A stretch of DNA of 15,834 bases from an uncultured Bacteroidales bacterium (GTDB taxonomy: Bacteria > Bacteroidota > Bacteroidia > Bacteroidales > Marinilabiliaceae), in assembly GCA_934699135.1 (NCBI GenBank), contig CAKUVM010000035.1:1-15834 (forward strand), read 5' to 3'. Numbering within the stretch: position 1 is the first letter of the stretch; each line of letters starts with the position of its first letter. The notes beneath the pieces were generated by a model, which searched no databases, was not told the DNA's origin, and saw only the letters and a list, made by a program, of their open reading frames with translations. Below are positions 13,672 to 15,834 of the stretch, piece after piece. The translations under genes were made by a program, and so were the position numbers.

Positions 13672-15117
13672 TCACTTCTGTTTTTTCGCCACACTCTCGG
13701 TCAGCTCAATTCGTTGGTCAAGCTCTTTCTTATACTCGCCATTATTCATCTGCTTGGCTTTCGCCAAATAGCTCAAGGCTTCACGCCGGTCTCCGCGCGC
13801 CAGGCAGATGTCGGCCGCATGGACTGCGGCGTAGGGCCCGAAATATCGCTTGCTGCCAGCCGACTGGGCTATGGTCGCGTCATATAGCCTGATGGCGGCG
13901 GGGATATTGCCAAGCCGGTCTTCGGCTCTGGCCAGGCGGAAGTTGTATTCGGGTCTGTCGGCCTTGGTGGGAGAGAACGACTTGAGAGTCCGCAACGACC
14001 GTTCAAAACGGCCATACTCAAACTGTAACCTCGCACGGAGCATTGGCTCAGACACGCTCATGGCCCTCGAGGCCTCTTCAATCGCGCGGCGGTCAATGTC
14101 GAAGTCGGAGCCTAACGTCCCGCATTTCTCGGCCATCTGCCTGGCTTTGGCCCTGTCTCCTTTCAATATGTAGGCGTAGGCCATCTCAAGGTATGCGCCG
14201 TTGCGGTTGGAGACTCCGTGGTATACGTTCACGAACCGGCTAGCCCATCGTATGGCCTCATCGGGCTGCTCCCTGCGCAGGGCGTATTTCCCTTTTTGGT
14301 GGAAGAGGAGCGGAAATCTGTTCATCATGGCCTCGGAGGTGGCGTCTAGTGAGGCCGTAGCGGCCTCCCCGTTTTGACATCGGCCGCAACTGAGGATGTA
14401 GGCGTAACGAATCACCGGTGCCTCATTGACTTTTATGGCCTCCATAAGGTTGCTCGGCAAGTTCTGGTCATGACTGAAAAACATATTGGCGAAAGAGAAC
14501 AGCACGGCCTCGTCACTGACCCCGCCGACGCCCTCAACTTTTTTCCTATATTGCTCAATCTGACGAAATCCCAACTCGGTATCTCCCTCACCAAGGCCCA
14601 ACAGCCCCTTCAGGCTCTTCCACTTCTCCGGAATCTGGGCAAAAAGGATGTTATACAGCCCCCGCAACGGCATCTGGCCGTCATACGAGGGATACTTTTT
14701 TTCCGCCTCCTTGAAAAACCTGTATGATTTCCAAAACTGAAGCCCCCCGCTGAGCAGGCTGCCGCTGTATATGTAGACCATGCACTTGTGTATGTGCAGT
14801 TGGCAGAGTAGGTTCTCTTCATATTTCGATCCGCCGGCGGCGTCAAATGCGGCGTCGGAAGCGTCTATATAGGCATCGTAATTTTCTTGGCTGTTGGCCG
14901 CCGTATAGTTCATAAGGGCCATGTATTCACGCAAATAGGCGGCTTTCGCCTTGTCTGTGACTTTGGCTATGTCTCTGGCGAAAGCGGCCTTGTCTATCAA
15001 GAAGACATCAGCAAAGGCCTTGCTGGCCGCAGGGTCGGAAAACTGGTTCGGTTGGCACCATGCCCACTGCGCCACGGCGGCGAGGGACAAAAGCATAGCA
15101 ATAAGTCGGTTCTTCAT
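13672..15117 (-). CDS. Exported TPR protein resembling the IML2/TTC39 family
   Basis: This 481-residue protein starts with a signal peptide (residues 1-21, ending W-C/Q). The rest is helical and repeat-like, with TPR-type units clearest at 275-330 (K-G-K-Y-A-L-R-R, A-Y-I-L-K-G-D-R-A-K-A) and 391-460 (R-L-A-R-A-E-D-R-L-G-N-I-P-A-A-I-R-L-Y and A-D-I-C-L-A-R-G-D-R-R-E-A). A segment at 151-190 (L-R-G-L-Y-N-I-L, Q-I-P, L-L-G-L-G-E-G-D-T-E-L-G-F) recalls the IML2/TTC39 (DUF3808) motif, and the C-terminal A-L-S-Y-L-A-K-A with E-L-D-Q-R-I fits that family's end. The role is unknown; it probably acts in the periplasm as a protein-binding scaffold. It is followed by the TPM gene. Confidence 0.75.
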   Translation of the reverse strand: MKNRLIAMLLSLAAVAQWAWCQPNQFSDPAASKAFADVFLIDKAAFARDIAKVTDKAKAAYLREYMALMNYTAANSQENYDAYIDASDAAFDAAGGSKYEENLLCQLHIHKCMVYIYSGSLLSGGLQFWKSYRFFKEAEKKYPSYDGQMPLRGLYNILFAQIPEKWKSLKGLLGLGEGDTELGFRQIEQYRKKVEGVGGVSDEAVLFSFANMFFSHDQNLPSNLMEAIKVNEAPVIRYAYILSCGRCQNGEAATASLDATSEAMMNRFPLLFHQKGKYALRREQPDEAIRWASRFVNVYHGVSNRNGAYLEMAYAYILKGDRAKARQMAEKCGTLGSDFDIDRRAIEEASRAMSVSEPMLRARLQFEYGRFERSLRTLKSFSPTKADRPEYNFRLARAEDRLGNIPAAIRLYDATIAQSAGSKRYFGPYAAVHAADICLARGDRREALSYLAKAKQMNNGEYKKELDQRIELTESVAKKQK

Positions 15118-15245
15118 GGCACAATCTTCATATCTTTGGCAGTCGAGCTCTTTATAATCGGCGCAAAACGATTGCTAACGTCAGGGAGCCGGATTGGTCG
15201 CTCCAGGCTTATGATTTGCGCCATTCGCGATGGCTACGATTCGGG

Positions 15246-15253
15246 CAAAGGTA
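15246..15253 (-). promoter_or_regulatory. Possible -7 promoter element for the TPR-TPM unit
   Basis: The minus strand reads TACCTTTG, matching TAnnTTTG, about 130 bases upstream of the TPR start codon. There is no -33 box at the proper distance. The remaining part of the 283-base gap (15118-15400) shows no gene. Confidence 0.33.
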
Positions 15254-15348
15254 GTCAACATCAGCGAGAAGCGGGCGGACTTGGCGTCATTTTGAACACT
15301 TGGCCTTCTGCCGGCCCCGAACTAGCGCAATAATGGACGAGAAACGCA

Positions 15349-15378
15349 ATAAAGGACTATTCATCCTTTCGCCTTTAT
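15349..15378 (-). terminator. Possible terminator of the right-edge gene
   Basis: ATAAAGG (15349-15355) pairs with CCTTTAT (15372-15378) around a 16-base loop. It lies 23 bases beyond the stop codon of the last gene. The stem is AT-rich and the T-run is poor, so the call is tentative. Confidence 0.35.
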
Positions 15379-15400
15379 GCCTACTGGCTCGTACGCCGTC

Positions 15401-15834
15401 TCAGAGTTTGTGACACCTGTTGTTGAAGTAGACCAAGGCATCGCCATTGTCTACATTGTAAAAGCCGAAAAGGCATTGGCCATATCGGCTGCGCATATAC
15501 CTGATGGCCAAATCAATATCCCCATCCAGAGAGAACAGCACGGCGTCCGGGACATCATTGAAGTCTGCCAATTGCCCATACTTGCCGACAGAGACATCAA
15601 TGCCGCGCCCCCTAAGCCGACCCGCCAACGCGGTCACGTCGGAGTCTGAGAAAATGGCCACGTCCTGCGGCTGCTCAAAGCTCCTCTTGCCTTCCAGGGA
15701 GCGCATGGCCACGCATCGGGCGAGCGCAAAAAAGTACGCCACCTTGATGCCAGCCGTCGTGAGCGCATTGACTACGGCCCCGTGCCGCGGAAACTCATAT
15801 TTCTCAGCGAAACGGAGCATGGAATCATAGAAGC
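15401..15834 (-). CDS. 3' part of a gene, possibly a GT2-type glycosyltransferase
   Basis: The reading frame is open to the window edge, so the true start lies outside. About 144 residues are seen. They begin F-Y-D-S-M-L-R-F-A-E-K-Y, like the segment after the catalytic domain in many Bacteroidetes family 2 glycosyltransferases (F-Y-x-S-x-x-x-F-x-x-K). An amphipathic helical stretch follows, then an alpha/beta region (D-V-A-I-F-S-D-S-D-V, D-A-V-L-F-S-L-D-G-D-I-D-L-A-I-R-Y-M) resembling the small C-terminal extension of those enzymes. No catalytic motif is in view, so the assignment is by pattern only. An ATG at 15820 is internal and should not be used as the start. Confidence 0.45.
   Translation of the reverse strand, partial: FYDSMLRFAEKYEFPRHGAVVNALTTAGIKVAYFFALARCVAMRSLEGKRSFEQPQDVAIFSDSDVTALAGRLRGRGIDVSVGKYGQLADFNDVPDAVLFSLDGDIDLAIRYMRSRYGQCLFGFYNVDNGDALVYFNNRCHKL

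Noticed and set aside
14887..15333. Plus-strand ORF of 148 codons opposite the TPR gene
   Set aside because: It is antisense to a well supported exported protein and its translation shows no family features.

Overview
The window looks like chromosomal DNA from a member of the Bacteroidales, most likely Prevotella-like or Muribaculaceae-like. Three things point there. Several genes are preceded by the Bacteroidetes -7 promoter element TAnnTTTG, twice with a TTTG -33 box 19-20 bases upstream, while clear Shine-Dalgarno sequences are mostly absent. The gene set includes a BspA-type leucine-rich repeat protein, SufE next to a DUF59 protein, a DUF3109 protein, and a Nif3-like protein next to a C4 zinc-ribbon coiled-coil protein. 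Many predicted proteins also carry export signals or lipoboxes. The genus assignment is an inference. No rRNA, tRNA, CRISPR array or insertion sequence was seen, and no gene-free stretch exceeds 300 bases.

Left part (1-3800). A plus-strand Rpn/PD-(D/E)XK nuclease (119-1009) has Arg codon use unlike its neighbours. A lipoprotein-type nitroreductase follows (1090-1704) and ends at a perfect bidirectional terminator hairpin. A minus-strand pair, SufE then a DUF59 (SufT-like) protein, makes an Fe-S cluster assembly unit. Divergent from it is a plus-strand pair: a SpoU/TrmH RNA methyltransferase and a small exported protein of unknown function.

Middle (3800-7700). After a structured intergenic region comes manA (mannose-6-phosphate isomerase) and then a secreted GH5 beta-mannanase. 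Together these suggest mannan breakdown and entry of mannose-6-phosphate into glycolysis, although no SusC/SusD transporter is in view. A BspA-type LRR gene follows. Its near-consensus promoter lies inside a 10-bp inverted repeat, and its reading frame has no room for a signal peptide.

Right part (7700-15834). Almost everything is on the minus strand: rpsO with its own promoter and terminator, then (in transcription order) a run of ribbon-helix-helix protein, MerR regulator, Nif3-like metalloprotein, zinc-ribbon coiled-coil protein, DUF3109 cysteine-cluster protein and YebC regulator. The first four are closely packed and look like one operon. A small plus-strand lipoprotein with CCAKD and PADSTAA repeats diverges from that operon. 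Beyond it is a two-gene minus-strand unit of a periplasmic TPR protein, resembling the IML2/TTC39 family, and a TPM-domain membrane protein. The window ends in the 3' part of a minus-strand gene that may encode a glycosyltransferase.

Most of the window is ordinary housekeeping sequence. The parts most worth a second look are the promoter inside an inverted repeat upstream of the signal-less BspA gene, the cysteine-repeat lipoprotein, the IML2/TTC39-like protein coupled to a TPM protein, and the structured region before manA.
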